A stretch of DNA of 28,445 nucleotides from F1-60-MAGs027 sp044344715. Lineage in GTDB: Bacteria > Actinomycetota > Acidimicrobiia > Acidimicrobiales > Ilumatobacteraceae. A program made the translations under genes and the position numbers. Positions 15,272-22,501 of this stretch are shown one piece after another. How positions within the stretch are numbered: position 1 is the first letter of the stretch; every line of letters starts with the position of its first letter. The DNA lies in NCBI GenBank assembly GCA_044344715.1, contig JBIJCI010000022.1, positions 1 through 28,445 of the forward strand, read 5' to 3'. The notes under the pieces were generated by a model, which made no database searches, was not told where the DNA came from, and saw only the letters and a program-made list of their open reading frames with translations.

Positions 15272-16242
15272 TGTTGCACCTTCGAAACCTCCGTGTCACG
15301 ATCGACGACTACGAAATCATCAACATCGACGACCTCGCCCTGCAGCCCGGCACGCGACTCGGTCTGGTTGGCGAGTCCGGTTCGGGCAAGACGATGACCG
15401 CCAAGGCCATCGCCGGGCTGTTGCCGAACGAGGCCAAGGTGTCGGGCGACGTCAACTTCGATGGCCGGAACCTCCTCGAGCTGAGTGACCGGGAGCTCGC
15501 CAAGGTACGCGGTAAGAGAATCGGCTTCGTGTTCCAGGACCCTGCCCGTTCACTCAACCCGATGATGCGCATCGGCAAACAGGTGTCGGAGGCAATTCGC
15601 ATCCACACCGACCTGAAGGGCAGGGCGGTAACCGACAAGGTGATCGACCTCCTGCGACAGGTGCAGCTGCCCGAGCCCGAAACACTGCTCCGTCGCTATC
15701 CCCACCAGTTGTCCGGCGGCCAACAGCAACGCGTCATGATCGCCGCAGCGATTGCCGCCGACCCCGACCTCCTGATCGCCGACGAGCCGACGACCGCGCT
15801 CGACGTGACGGTGCAGGAAGAAATCCTCCGCCTCCTCATCTCCCTGAGCGAGCAGCGCAAGATGAGCCTCCTCTTCGTCAGCCACGATCTCGGCGTCGTC
15901 CGATTCGTGTGCAACCAAGTGGCGGTCATCTACGGGGGAAACATCGTCGAGGCCGGGGACATCGACAGCATCATCAACCGGCCACAGCACCGCTACACCG
16001 CCGCACTCCTCGCCGCCAACCCGGGAATGCCCAAGGACGACAACTTCTCGGCCTTCATCGGACGGCGTCTGCAGACCATCACGGGATCGGTACCCGCGGT
16101 CGGCAGGTTCCCGAGTGGTTGTCGCTTCCGTAACCGCTGCCAACACGCATCCGAGAAGTGCGTCACCACCCCGCCGATCACGTCCGACTCACCCAATCAC
16201 CGTCACCTCTGCTGGCATCCCACACAAGGAGGTCCGTCATGA
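15271..16242 (+). CDS. ABC transporter ATP-binding protein, DppD type (importer I)
   Basis: This 323-residue ATPase has Walker A GESGSGKT (34-41), signature LSGGQ (147-151), Walker B LIADEP (Asp171/Glu172) and H-loop His205. The C-terminal oligopeptide-type extension carries four cysteines (Cys284, Cys290, Cys297, Cys314), the pattern that binds a 4Fe-4S cluster in some Dpp/Opp ATPases. ATG 15271 overlaps the permease stop as TGATG; a longer frame upstream lies within the permease gene. In this importer only the D subunit has the cysteine set. Confidence 0.9.
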   Translation: MLHLRNLRVTIDDYEIINIDDLALQPGTRLGLVGESGSGKTMTAKAIAGLLPNEAKVSGDVNFDGRNLLELSDRELAKVRGKRIGFVFQDPARSLNPMMRIGKQVSEAIRIHTDLKGRAVTDKVIDLLRQVQLPEPETLLRRYPHQLSGGQQQRVMIAAAIAADPDLLIADEPTTALDVTVQEEILRLLISLSEQRKMSLLFVSHDLGVVRFVCNQVAVIYGGNIVEAGDIDSIINRPQHRYTAALLAANPGMPKDDNFSAFIGRRLQTITGSVPAVGRFPSGCRFRNRCQHASEKCVTTPPITSDSPNHRHLCWHPTQGGPS

Positions 16243-17036
16243 CGTCGTCCAGCACGCCGCTCGTATCGGTCGAGCAGATGTCCTTCCACTACCCACGGGC
16301 GAAAATCACCTCGGGCGGTAGCGGCTGGACGTTGCAGGACATCTCGTTGAACATCGACCTGAAGGCGACCGTCGGAATCGTCGGTGAGTCCGGATCCGGG
16401 AAGTCCACCCTCATTCGAGTGATGTGCGGCCTCCTGCACCACCAACAGGGAACGGTGCGATTCAACGGCAAGGACATCAACGAATACCAGGGTGATGGAG
16501 CCAACGAACTGCGCCGACAGAACCAGATCGTGTTCCAGAATCCGCGCCGATCGCTCGATCCACGGATGACCATCCGTCGATCGCTCACCGAACCAATCCG
16601 TGCCCTCCAGGACCGCACGCCCGACGACCAGGAGCTCGTCGCCTCCATCAAGCGCGTCGGCCTCGGTCCGGAGGTGTTGTCGCGGTTCCCCCACCAGTTG
16701 TCGGGTGGTCAGCTCCAGCGCGTCGGAATCGCGCGGTCGCTCTCGGTGAGTCCGACCATCCTCTACGCCGACGAGCCGGTCAGTGCACTCGACGTGTCGG
16801 TGCAGGCCCAGGTGCTCAACCTGCTGATGGATCTGCGTGACCAGATGGGACTCACGTTGGTCATGGTGTCGCACGACCTCGGCGTCGTAAGCCGTATGTG
16901 CGAACAGATCATCGTGATGCGCCACGGACACATCGTCGAGGCGGGTCGCACGTCGGACGTGCTGTCGAAGCCGTCTTCGGACTACACCGCAACCCTGCTC
17001 AAGGCAGCCCGCGCGGCAAGCCTTGAGCGCTCCTAA
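16239..17036 (+). CDS. ABC transporter ATP-binding protein, DppF type (importer I)
   Basis: The second ATPase of importer I has 265 residues. Walker A is GESGSGKS (49-56), the signature LSGGQ (154-158), Walker B YADEPVSALD (Asp178/Glu179), followed by VSHDLGVV. It ends soon after the DYTATLLKAA block and lacks the cysteine-bearing C-terminal extension, so it is at the short end for DppF proteins. ATG 16239 has AAGGAGG upstream and overlaps the previous stop (ATGA). It is the last gene of the operon and meets the second importer tail to tail. Confidence 0.9.
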   Translation: MTSSSTPLVSVEQMSFHYPRAKITSGGSGWTLQDISLNIDLKATVGIVGESGSGKSTLIRVMCGLLHHQQGTVRFNGKDINEYQGDGANELRRQNQIVFQNPRRSLDPRMTIRRSLTEPIRALQDRTPDDQELVASIKRVGLGPEVLSRFPHQLSGGQLQRVGIARSLSVSPTILYADEPVSALDVSVQAQVLNLLMDLRDQMGLTLVMVSHDLGVVSRMCEQIIVMRHGHIVEAGRTSDVLSKPSSDYTATLLKAARAASLERS

Positions 17037-17038
17037 TC

Positions 17039-17065
17039 CGACGCACACAGCCACGTGCTGCGTCG
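17039..17065. terminator. hairpin between convergent importer operons, possible bidirectional terminator
   Basis: CGACGCA plus CAC (17039-17048) can pair with GTG plus TGCGTCG (17055-17065, one bulged C) around AGCCAC. It lies in the only 48-bp gap between the two importer operons. There is no clear U-tract in either direction, so termination function is a guess from position. Confidence 0.4.
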
Positions 17066-17084
17066 AGCCAACTACCCGATCTGC

Positions 17085-18062
17085 TCAGCGACCGGAACGA
17101 ACACTGACTGCATGGCAGGCCACGCTGTGGGTCGCCGAAATCTGAGTCAACTCCGGAACGGTTTCGGCGCAGACTTCGGTGGCTGCCGGACACCGGCTTC
17201 GAAACACGCAGCCTCGCTGAACGTCAATGGGACTCGGAATCTCCCCTGACATACGGAAGTCACCGTGTCTCTCGGATGACGTGATCTTCCGGCTGGGGAT
17301 GGAGCGCAACAGCGCCTGCGTATACGGGTGCGCAGCGCGCTCAACCATCTCCGACTGTGCACCGACCTCCATGATCGACCCGAGATACAGAACCGCCACT
17401 CGGTCCGCCACGTGCGTGGCAAGAGGTAGGTCGTGGGTTACGAAGATGCTCGCCAATCGGGCGCTCTGCTTCAGTTCTTGAAGGATCTGCACGACCTGAG
17501 ACTGGTTCGCCACGTCGAGTGCACTCGTCGGTTCGTCCAACAGGAGTACCTGCGGCGAGCCGATCAAGGCCCTCGCGATGGCTACACGCTGTTTCTGGCC
17601 GCCGCTCAACTGGAAGGGATATCGATCGAGGAAATCATGATCGAGCTTCAGCATGTCGAGTAACTGCTCAACCGTCGTGCCGTTCTCCCGCGCCTTACCC
17701 GACGACTTCAGGGGGTCCGAGATGATGCGTCGAACGGTAAGCCGCTGATTGAGACTGGCATTCGGATTCTGAAAGACCATCGCGATTCCCGCATCGATGG
17801 CACGCGTACGAGATGGATCGTAGGGACTTCCGTCGACCAGAATCTCTCCGCCGGCAACGGGGGTGAGCCCGGAGATAGCGCGAAGAATCGTGCTCTTCCC
17901 CGACCCGGACTCACCAACAAGGGCCAACGTCTCGGAAGCGGAAACGTCAAACGACACTCCGCGAACCGCCCTCAACGTTCCGAACTTGAAGGTCCCCTGA
18001 GCTATGCGGTACTCGACCGATAGTTCTCGCAGTGAGATGCGAGGAGCGTTGCTGTCAATCAT
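17085..18062 (-). CDS. ABC transporter ATP-binding protein, DppF type (importer II)
   Basis: This 325-residue ATPase has Walker A GESGSGKS (50-57), signature LSGGQ (152-156), Walker B LLLDEPTSALD (Asp176/Glu177) and His210 in VTHDLP. Its C-terminal extension carries Cys285, Cys291, Cys298 and Cys316, the same four-cysteine pattern that importer I carries on its D subunit. It overlaps the preceding ATPase gene by 8 bp and is last in its operon. Base composition here is lower in G+C than in the flanking catabolic genes. Confidence 0.9.
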   Translation of the reverse strand: MIDSNAPRISLRELSVEYRIAQGTFKFGTLRAVRGVSFDVSASETLALVGESGSGKSTILRAISGLTPVAGGEILVDGSPYDPSRTRAIDAGIAMVFQNPNASLNQRLTVRRIISDPLKSSGKARENGTTVEQLLDMLKLDHDFLDRYPFQLSGGQKQRVAIARALIGSPQVLLLDEPTSALDVANQSQVVQILQELKQSARLASIFVTHDLPLATHVADRVAVLYLGSIMEVGAQSEMVERAAHPYTQALLRSIPSRKITSSERHGDFRMSGEIPSPIDVQRGCVFRSRCPAATEVCAETVPELTQISATHSVACHAVSVRSGR

Positions 18063-18912
18063 GGCTCGACCAGTACTCCCTGTCCTCGAAGAAACCGATT
18101 CTCTCGAGCCGCGGAATCGACCGGATCAACTCGCTCGTGTACGGGTGGGACGGCGACCCGACAACCGAGTCGGCTGATCCGGCTTCGATGGCGATGCCAT
18201 CCTTCATGACCACGATGTGGTTCGCGATATCGGCAACGAGATCGATGTCATGACTGATGAAGATGATCGATAGTTCGAACTCGTCCTTCAGACGCTTGAG
18301 CAACCGAATGATCTGAGCCTGAAGTGTCACGTCGAGTGCCGTGGTCGGCTCGTCCGCTATGAGAACACTCGGCTTCCCCATGAGCGCCGCAGCAATCACC
18401 ACCCGCTGCTTCATTCCACCGCTCAGCTCGTGCGGATACTGTCGCAGCCGCCGATCAACATCCGGAATCTCCACCGCTTCGAGTAGATCACGCGCAGTCG
18501 ATCTGGCAACCGACGGATCAACCCCGCGGTGTCGTTGCGGCTGTACGAGTAGTTGCTCGATCGTCAAGAGCGGATTGAGAGCAGCTTGTGCATCCTGAAA
18601 GACGTACCCGATGCGCGAGCCTCTCAACGTCTCCCAAACCGAATTCTCGGTGCTTCCCAGGTCGACAGTCGTATCACCCAGTCGCATGGTGCCGCTCACC
18701 TCACACTGACGGGGATCAAGCAGGCCCGCCACCGCCATGCCGAGCGTTGACTTACCGGATCCCGATTGTCCTACGACCCCGACGATCTCCTTCGGACGAA
18801 CTTCCAGGTTCGCATCGAGCACCGCCGGGGCTGCACTGCCGCCCCTGTAGCGAACCGTCACGTGATGCACCTCGAGTGCAGGTTGCGGGCTGTTTCCCGG
18901 AGCGTCGCTCAT
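18055..18912 (-). CDS. ABC transporter ATP-binding protein, DppD type (importer II)
   Basis: This 285-residue ATPase has Walker A GQSGSGKS (48-55), signature LSGGM (163-167, Met in place of the usual Gln), Walker B LIADEPTTALD (Asp187/Glu188) and ISHDIDLV. It ends right after the HPYTSELIRSIP block plus about 20 residues and has no cysteine extension. It is therefore shorter than usual DppD proteins, although nothing suggests a frameshift. ATG 18912 is 3 bp past the permease stop. Confidence 0.88.
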   Translation of the reverse strand: MSDAPGNSPQPALEVHHVTVRYRGGSAAPAVLDANLEVRPKEIVGVVGQSGSGKSTLGMAVAGLLDPRQCEVSGTMRLGDTTVDLGSTENSVWETLRGSRIGYVFQDAQAALNPLLTIEQLLVQPQRHRGVDPSVARSTARDLLEAVEIPDVDRRLRQYPHELSGGMKQRVVIAAALMGKPSVLIADEPTTALDVTLQAQIIRLLKRLKDEFELSIIFISHDIDLVADIANHIVVMKDGIAIEAGSADSVVGSPSHPYTSELIRSIPRLERIGFFEDREYWSSHD

Positions 18913-18915
18913 CGA

Positions 18916-19749
18916 TCAGGCCCTGACGGGATTCCGTTTGAGATCGAGCTTGTCGACCAACGCATCACCGATTTGGTTCACGGAGATTACGAGTAGCACG
19001 AGTACCACTGCCGGGAAGAAGATCAAGCGGGGTTCAGTGGAAAGGAATCCTTGGTTCTCGGTGAGCAGGATGCCGAGACTTGGAAGAGGTGGTCGCACAC
19101 CCAACCCGAGGTACGAGAGTGTGGCTTCAGCAATCATCGCAAAGGCGGCGATACTCGATGCCAAGACGAGAATGCTGCCCCGAACGTTCGGAAGGACGTG
19201 CACGAAACACTGTCGGAATCTCGGCGAGCCGTACATCTGGGCCGAGAGCAGGTAGTCCTTGTTGGCTTCCACGAGTGCGACGTTGCGAACATACCGAACC
19301 ACGATCGGGATGTAGATGATCACCAGAACGATCATGGCGGTCTGAATTCCTGAACCAAGGATCGTGATCAATACGAGGGCGAGCAGAATCTGGGGAAACG
19401 CAAAGAGCACCTCGAGTGTTCGACCGATCGACATGTCGAGCCAACCACCGCGAATCGCACTGTAGACACCGATCGGCGCACCGATTGCGATTGACAGTAG
19501 GGCCACGAGGACACCGACTCCGAGTGAGATGAGGACGCCCAGCGCTACGCGAGTGAGATAGTCGCGGCCATAACTGTCGACACCGAGGAGATGGGACGAA
19601 CTTGGGGCTGCGAGTCTCTCGCCGGCACCAATATCGTCGTAGGAGTAGGAGCCCATCATGAGCACGAGTGCCGAAGCGACGAAAAGCAGCGCGAGAACGA
19701 CGAAGCCAATTCGAATTCTCTGACTGGGAGAGAAGCGTGGAGTACTCAC
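18916..19749 (-). CDS. ABC transporter permease, DppC type (importer II)
   Basis: This is a 277-residue inner-membrane permease. The first helix is at about 13-32, followed by the DppC landmark HLLGVDSYGRDYLTRVALGV. Further helices and the EAA-like loop KDYLLSAQMYGSPRFRQCFV are present, and YLGLGVRPPLPSLG lies near the C-terminus. The start is GTG 19749, 14 bp after the DppB-type stop, with only a weak ribosome-binding site. Codon use is more A/T-tolerant than in importer I. Confidence 0.9.
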   Translation of the reverse strand: MSTPRFSPSQRIRIGFVVLALLFVASALVLMMGSYSYDDIGAGERLAAPSSSHLLGVDSYGRDYLTRVALGVLISLGVGVLVALLSIAIGAPIGVYSAIRGGWLDMSIGRTLEVLFAFPQILLALVLITILGSGIQTAMIVLVIIYIPIVVRYVRNVALVEANKDYLLSAQMYGSPRFRQCFVHVLPNVRGSILVLASSIAAFAMIAEATLSYLGLGVRPPLPSLGILLTENQGFLSTEPRLIFFPAVVLVLLVISVNQIGDALVDKLDLKRNPVRA

Positions 19750-19763
19750 CGTGAAGTTCCGGT

Positions 19764-20708
19764 CTACTTTCTCAGTCGCGGATCAACGAAGTAGAGGCAC
19801 AGGTCAACCAAGAGATTGATCACCGTAAAGCCCACGGCGAACAGCAGCACTGCGGCTTGAACCATCGGGTAATCCCGTCCGGAGATTGCGTCCACCGTGA
19901 GCTGTCCGACTCCGGGGTAGCCGAAGATCTCCTCTACCACCACGGATCCCCCGAAGAGGTAGCCGATTTCGAGACCCACGGTGGTCAGCGTGGGTAGTGC
20001 CGCATTCCGGTAGATGTGCAACCGGTACACCTTCCGCTCGGGAATCCCCCACGACTTTGCAGCCACGACATAGTCGGCCGAAGTGGCCTCGACGATGCTC
20101 GTCCGGAGAACCCGAGCAGTAAATGCCGACAACGCCAGACCGAGCGTGGTGCACGGGAGAATCATGGCGGTCAGCCAACGGCGGAAATCCGAAGATGGAT
20201 CAACCCAGCCACCTGCTGGGAGCCACTTGAGTGTCACGGCGAAGACGTATACCAAGAGCAGTCCGGTGATGAACTGCGGGACCGAGATGAGGAGACCGTT
20301 CAGCCCCATGAGCAACGACCCGGACTTCTGATCTCGGCGTCGGGCTGACACGGTGCCCAACGGCACGGCAATTGCCAACCCGACGAAGAGACCACCAATC
20401 ATCAGATGAAGCGTCCTCAGGAAACGTTCGAGAATCTGTTCGTTGATCTTCGCGCCGTTGATCAGTGAATAGCCAAAGTCTCCCGTGATCGCGGCACGGA
20501 TCCAGTTGAGGTATTGAACGAAGAAGTTACCGTCCAACCCCAAACGTCTACGCATCAGTGTCGCGACCTCGGGATCGAACGCCCGACCCAGCAACGCCGT
20601 TGCCGGATCGCCCGGGATCAGCCGAACCATCGCAAAGATCAGGAACGAACTCACCAACAGTGTTGCCAGGCTTCCCAATACTCGGGAAGCCAGGTAACGC
20701 AAGGTCAT
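19764..20708 (-). CDS. ABC transporter permease, DppB type (importer II)
   Basis: This 314-residue permease shows the DppB-class N-terminal helix (about 10-29) followed by RLIPGDPATALLGRAFDPE and MRRRLGLDGNFFVQYLNWI. Helices follow to the C-terminal FGYPGVGQLTVDAISGRDYP block. ATG 20708 lies 28 bp after the binding-protein stop. The start codon sits at the edge of a 10-bp inverted repeat (20693-20717), which might reduce its translation relative to the binding protein. Confidence 0.91.
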   Translation of the reverse strand: MTLRYLASRVLGSLATLLVSSFLIFAMVRLIPGDPATALLGRAFDPEVATLMRRRLGLDGNFFVQYLNWIRAAITGDFGYSLINGAKINEQILERFLRTLHLMIGGLFVGLAIAVPLGTVSARRRDQKSGSLLMGLNGLLISVPQFITGLLLVYVFAVTLKWLPAGGWVDPSSDFRRWLTAMILPCTTLGLALSAFTARVLRTSIVEATSADYVVAAKSWGIPERKVYRLHIYRNAALPTLTTVGLEIGYLFGGSVVVEEIFGYPGVGQLTVDAISGRDYPMVQAAVLLFAVGFTVINLLVDLCLYFVDPRLRK

Positions 20709-20717
20709 TGTGTTACC
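20693..20717 (-). promoter_or_regulatory. inverted repeat spanning the start codon of the importer II DppB-type permease
   Basis: GGTAACGCAA (20693-20702) and TTGTGTTACC (20708-20717) pair with one mismatch around GGTCA. The minus-strand ATG (20708-20706) begins at the stem edge. An RNA hairpin here could limit permease translation; it could also be chance. Confidence 0.35.
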
Positions 20718-20736
20718 GACCTATTTATCGTGGTCG

Positions 20737-22329
20737 TTATGCGAGTTTTGCTTCCGGCCAGATGATGTACTGGATGAAGCCACCCATGAACTCCTGGTAG
20801 TTGGTGTCCTTGTATGCCGCGGGCAATACCTCGGCAACGAGCGGGATGAATCCGGTGTCTTCCAACATCGAGATGAGTTGGACTTCCTTGTAGATCTCAA
20901 ACCGCTTGTCGTCGTCGACTTCACGCAGACCCTGATCGAGCAGCTCGTCGACTTTCGCATTGCTGTAAAAGCCGCAGTTCCTCGCTCCGGTTGATCGGAT
21001 GTAGTACTCGTGCAGTTCCGACACGTCCGGTGACAGTGCATCACCAAGCACCACCATGTTGAACTCCTTGCGATTGAACATCCGATCGATTACTGCTGCG
21101 GTCTCCTCGATCTCAACGGTGATGTCGATACCAATCTCGGCAAGGTTGTCCTTCATGATCGTGGAGAGACCGATGAAGTAGTCCACGTTCGGCGTGTAGA
21201 TCTTCTCCGCAAATCCCGAAGCCAAGCCTGCTTCAGCCATGAGAGCCTTTGCCTGCTCGATGTCACGCTCGTACTCGAGTTCCTTCACATAGAAGGAGCT
21301 CTCGGGCTTCAACATCGAGAAGAACGGCCTGCTGACCGCGTTGAACGGCCCATCGACCATGGCCTGACGATCGAGGGCGAGTCGGATCGCCTTACGCACC
21401 TTCGGATCCGCGGTCGGACCCGACTTGCAGTTGTTGATCAGGTAACAGACACCCGGCTCAAGCGGCAAGTAGCTCAATTCTCCGGCATCTGCTCGCGCGG
21501 TGAGGTCCTTGGCTTGTGACAGCGAAGTTGGGTAGACCCAGTTCTTTCCACCCGCCAGGAACGCCTGCGTGCCCGCATTGGAGTCATTGAAGTGCTCCAT
21601 CCTGATGGTGTCGAGGCTGATTCGATCAGCCTCGCGGTAGTCGGGATCCTTCGTGTACTCGACGTACGAGCCCTGCACCCACTCCTTGAACTTGTATGGT
21701 CCGCAACCACTGGGGTTCAGTGCCTGATCGGCCATCGTCGCGACCGCAACGATGGGAAGTCGTGTTACGGCGAAACGGAACGTGACATCCGCCTTCGGCA
21801 GGTTGAGCTGGAGCGTCAGCTCGTCGACGGCGACTGCTTCCACTCCCTCGAATCGTGCGTTGAGCCACGCACCATTGTTCTTGTCCTGAATCCAAGCAAC
21901 GAGATCGACGACCGCCTGCGCGTTGACGGGCTCACCGTTCTGGAAGTTGACGCCGGAGCGAATCTTGTACACGATCGTCTGCGGATCCGGCTGATCTACG
22001 CTCTCCGCAAGTGACGGGTAGAGATCGCCGTTGATCGCGACGAACTCAAGCCAGTCGTGGCATGGGCTAGCGGCGTTTAGGGCGGCTCCCTGCGCATTGG
22101 TGATGGGGTCAAGCGATGAGGGGATCTGCTGGGTCATCACGCCGACCAACGTTCCACCTGAAGTACCGCCGTCTGAGCCGCCGGAGCAGGCGGCTAGGAT
22201 TCCGCCGAGGGTAATGACGCCACCCATGGCGGCGATCAGTTCACGACGGGACAAGCTCTGGCCCCATGAACCGACATAGTGCAATTGCTGGCCCTTGCCA
22301 TTTTCCTTGCTCATGTTTTCCTTGCTCAT
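20737..22329 (-). CDS. ABC transporter substrate-binding Tat-type lipoprotein, family 5 (importer II)
   Basis: A 530-residue solute-binding protein of the Dpp/Opp family. The N-terminus carries a twin-arginine motif SLSRREL (Arg28-Arg29), a hydrophobic stretch and lipobox GILAAC (Cys48), so it is likely exported folded by Tat and then lipidated. The mature part begins with a Ser/Gly-rich linker. Family blocks IVYKIRSGVNFQNGEPV and DPKVRKAIRLALDRQAM are present. The first 10 residues are a tandem MSKEN-MSKEN repeat: ATGs at 22329 and 22314 both work, and the second has AAGGA immediately upstream. It is the first gene of importer II and is divergent from the PhyH gene. The ligand is unknown; low similarity to the importer I protein suggests a different compound. 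Confidence 0.89.
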   Translation of the reverse strand: MSKENMSKENGKGQQLHYVGSWGQSLSRRELIAAMGGVITLGGILAACSGGSDGGTSGGTLVGVMTQQIPSSLDPITNAQGAALNAASPCHDWLEFVAINGDLYPSLAESVDQPDPQTIVYKIRSGVNFQNGEPVNAQAVVDLVAWIQDKNNGAWLNARFEGVEAVAVDELTLQLNLPKADVTFRFAVTRLPIVAVATMADQALNPSGCGPYKFKEWVQGSYVEYTKDPDYREADRISLDTIRMEHFNDSNAGTQAFLAGGKNWVYPTSLSQAKDLTARADAGELSYLPLEPGVCYLINNCKSGPTADPKVRKAIRLALDRQAMVDGPFNAVSRPFFSMLKPESSFYVKELEYERDIEQAKALMAEAGLASGFAEKIYTPNVDYFIGLSTIMKDNLAEIGIDITVEIEETAAVIDRMFNRKEFNMVVLGDALSPDVSELHEYYIRSTGARNCGFYSNAKVDELLDQGLREVDDDKRFEIYKEVQLISMLEDTGFIPLVAEVLPAAYKDTNYQEFMGGFIQYIIWPEAKLA

Positions 22330-22378
22330 AGCTGTCTCACTCTCTGAGGTGGTGGTTGTTATAAACCTTGCTCCAAGG

Positions 22379-22408
22379 AATATAGGCATACCGACCGAGG
22401 CATGTCAA
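22379..22408 (-). promoter_or_regulatory. predicted promoter of importer II
   Basis: On the minus strand TTGACA (22408-22403) and TATATT (22384-22379) are 18 bp apart, the best consensus pair in the window. The transcript would start near 22372. A short dyad CCTTG-CTC-CAAGG (22367-22379) sits over that start and may be an operator. Confidence 0.65.
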
Positions 22409-22447
22409 ACGTCACATCTCGGGTGAGGGTCCTTAGACCGGGTACTA

Positions 22448-22459
22448 CCCCAGCTGGGG
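22448..22459. promoter_or_regulatory. 12-bp palindrome upstream of the PhyH gene
   Basis: CCCCAGCTGGGG is a perfect palindrome lying just upstream of the -35 of the PhyH promoter. The position suits a regulator site. No known consensus is claimed. Confidence 0.35.
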
Positions 22460-22466
22460 CCAGCTC

Positions 22467-22495
22467 TTGCGGGTGTTCGACCAACTATATATACT
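22467..22495 (+). promoter_or_regulatory. predicted leaderless promoter of the PhyH gene
   Basis: TTGCGG (22467-22472) and TATACT (22490-22495) are 17 bp apart. Seven bases downstream of the -10 is position 22502, the A of the ATG. No ribosome-binding site precedes the ATG, which fits a leaderless message, common in actinobacteria. Confidence 0.6.
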
Positions 22496-22501
22496 TTTCT
22501 C

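Noticed and set aside
20670..20690. Hairpin GCTTCCC / GGGAAGC near the start of the importer II permease
   Set aside because: It lies inside coding sequence (about codons 7-13), has no U-tract, and short G+C-rich stems are expected by chance.
11718..22329. The mirror-image importers as a large inverted repeat or composite transposon
   Set aside because: The two sets of proteins are clearly diverged, no terminal repeats or transposase are seen, and the symmetry is of gene order only.
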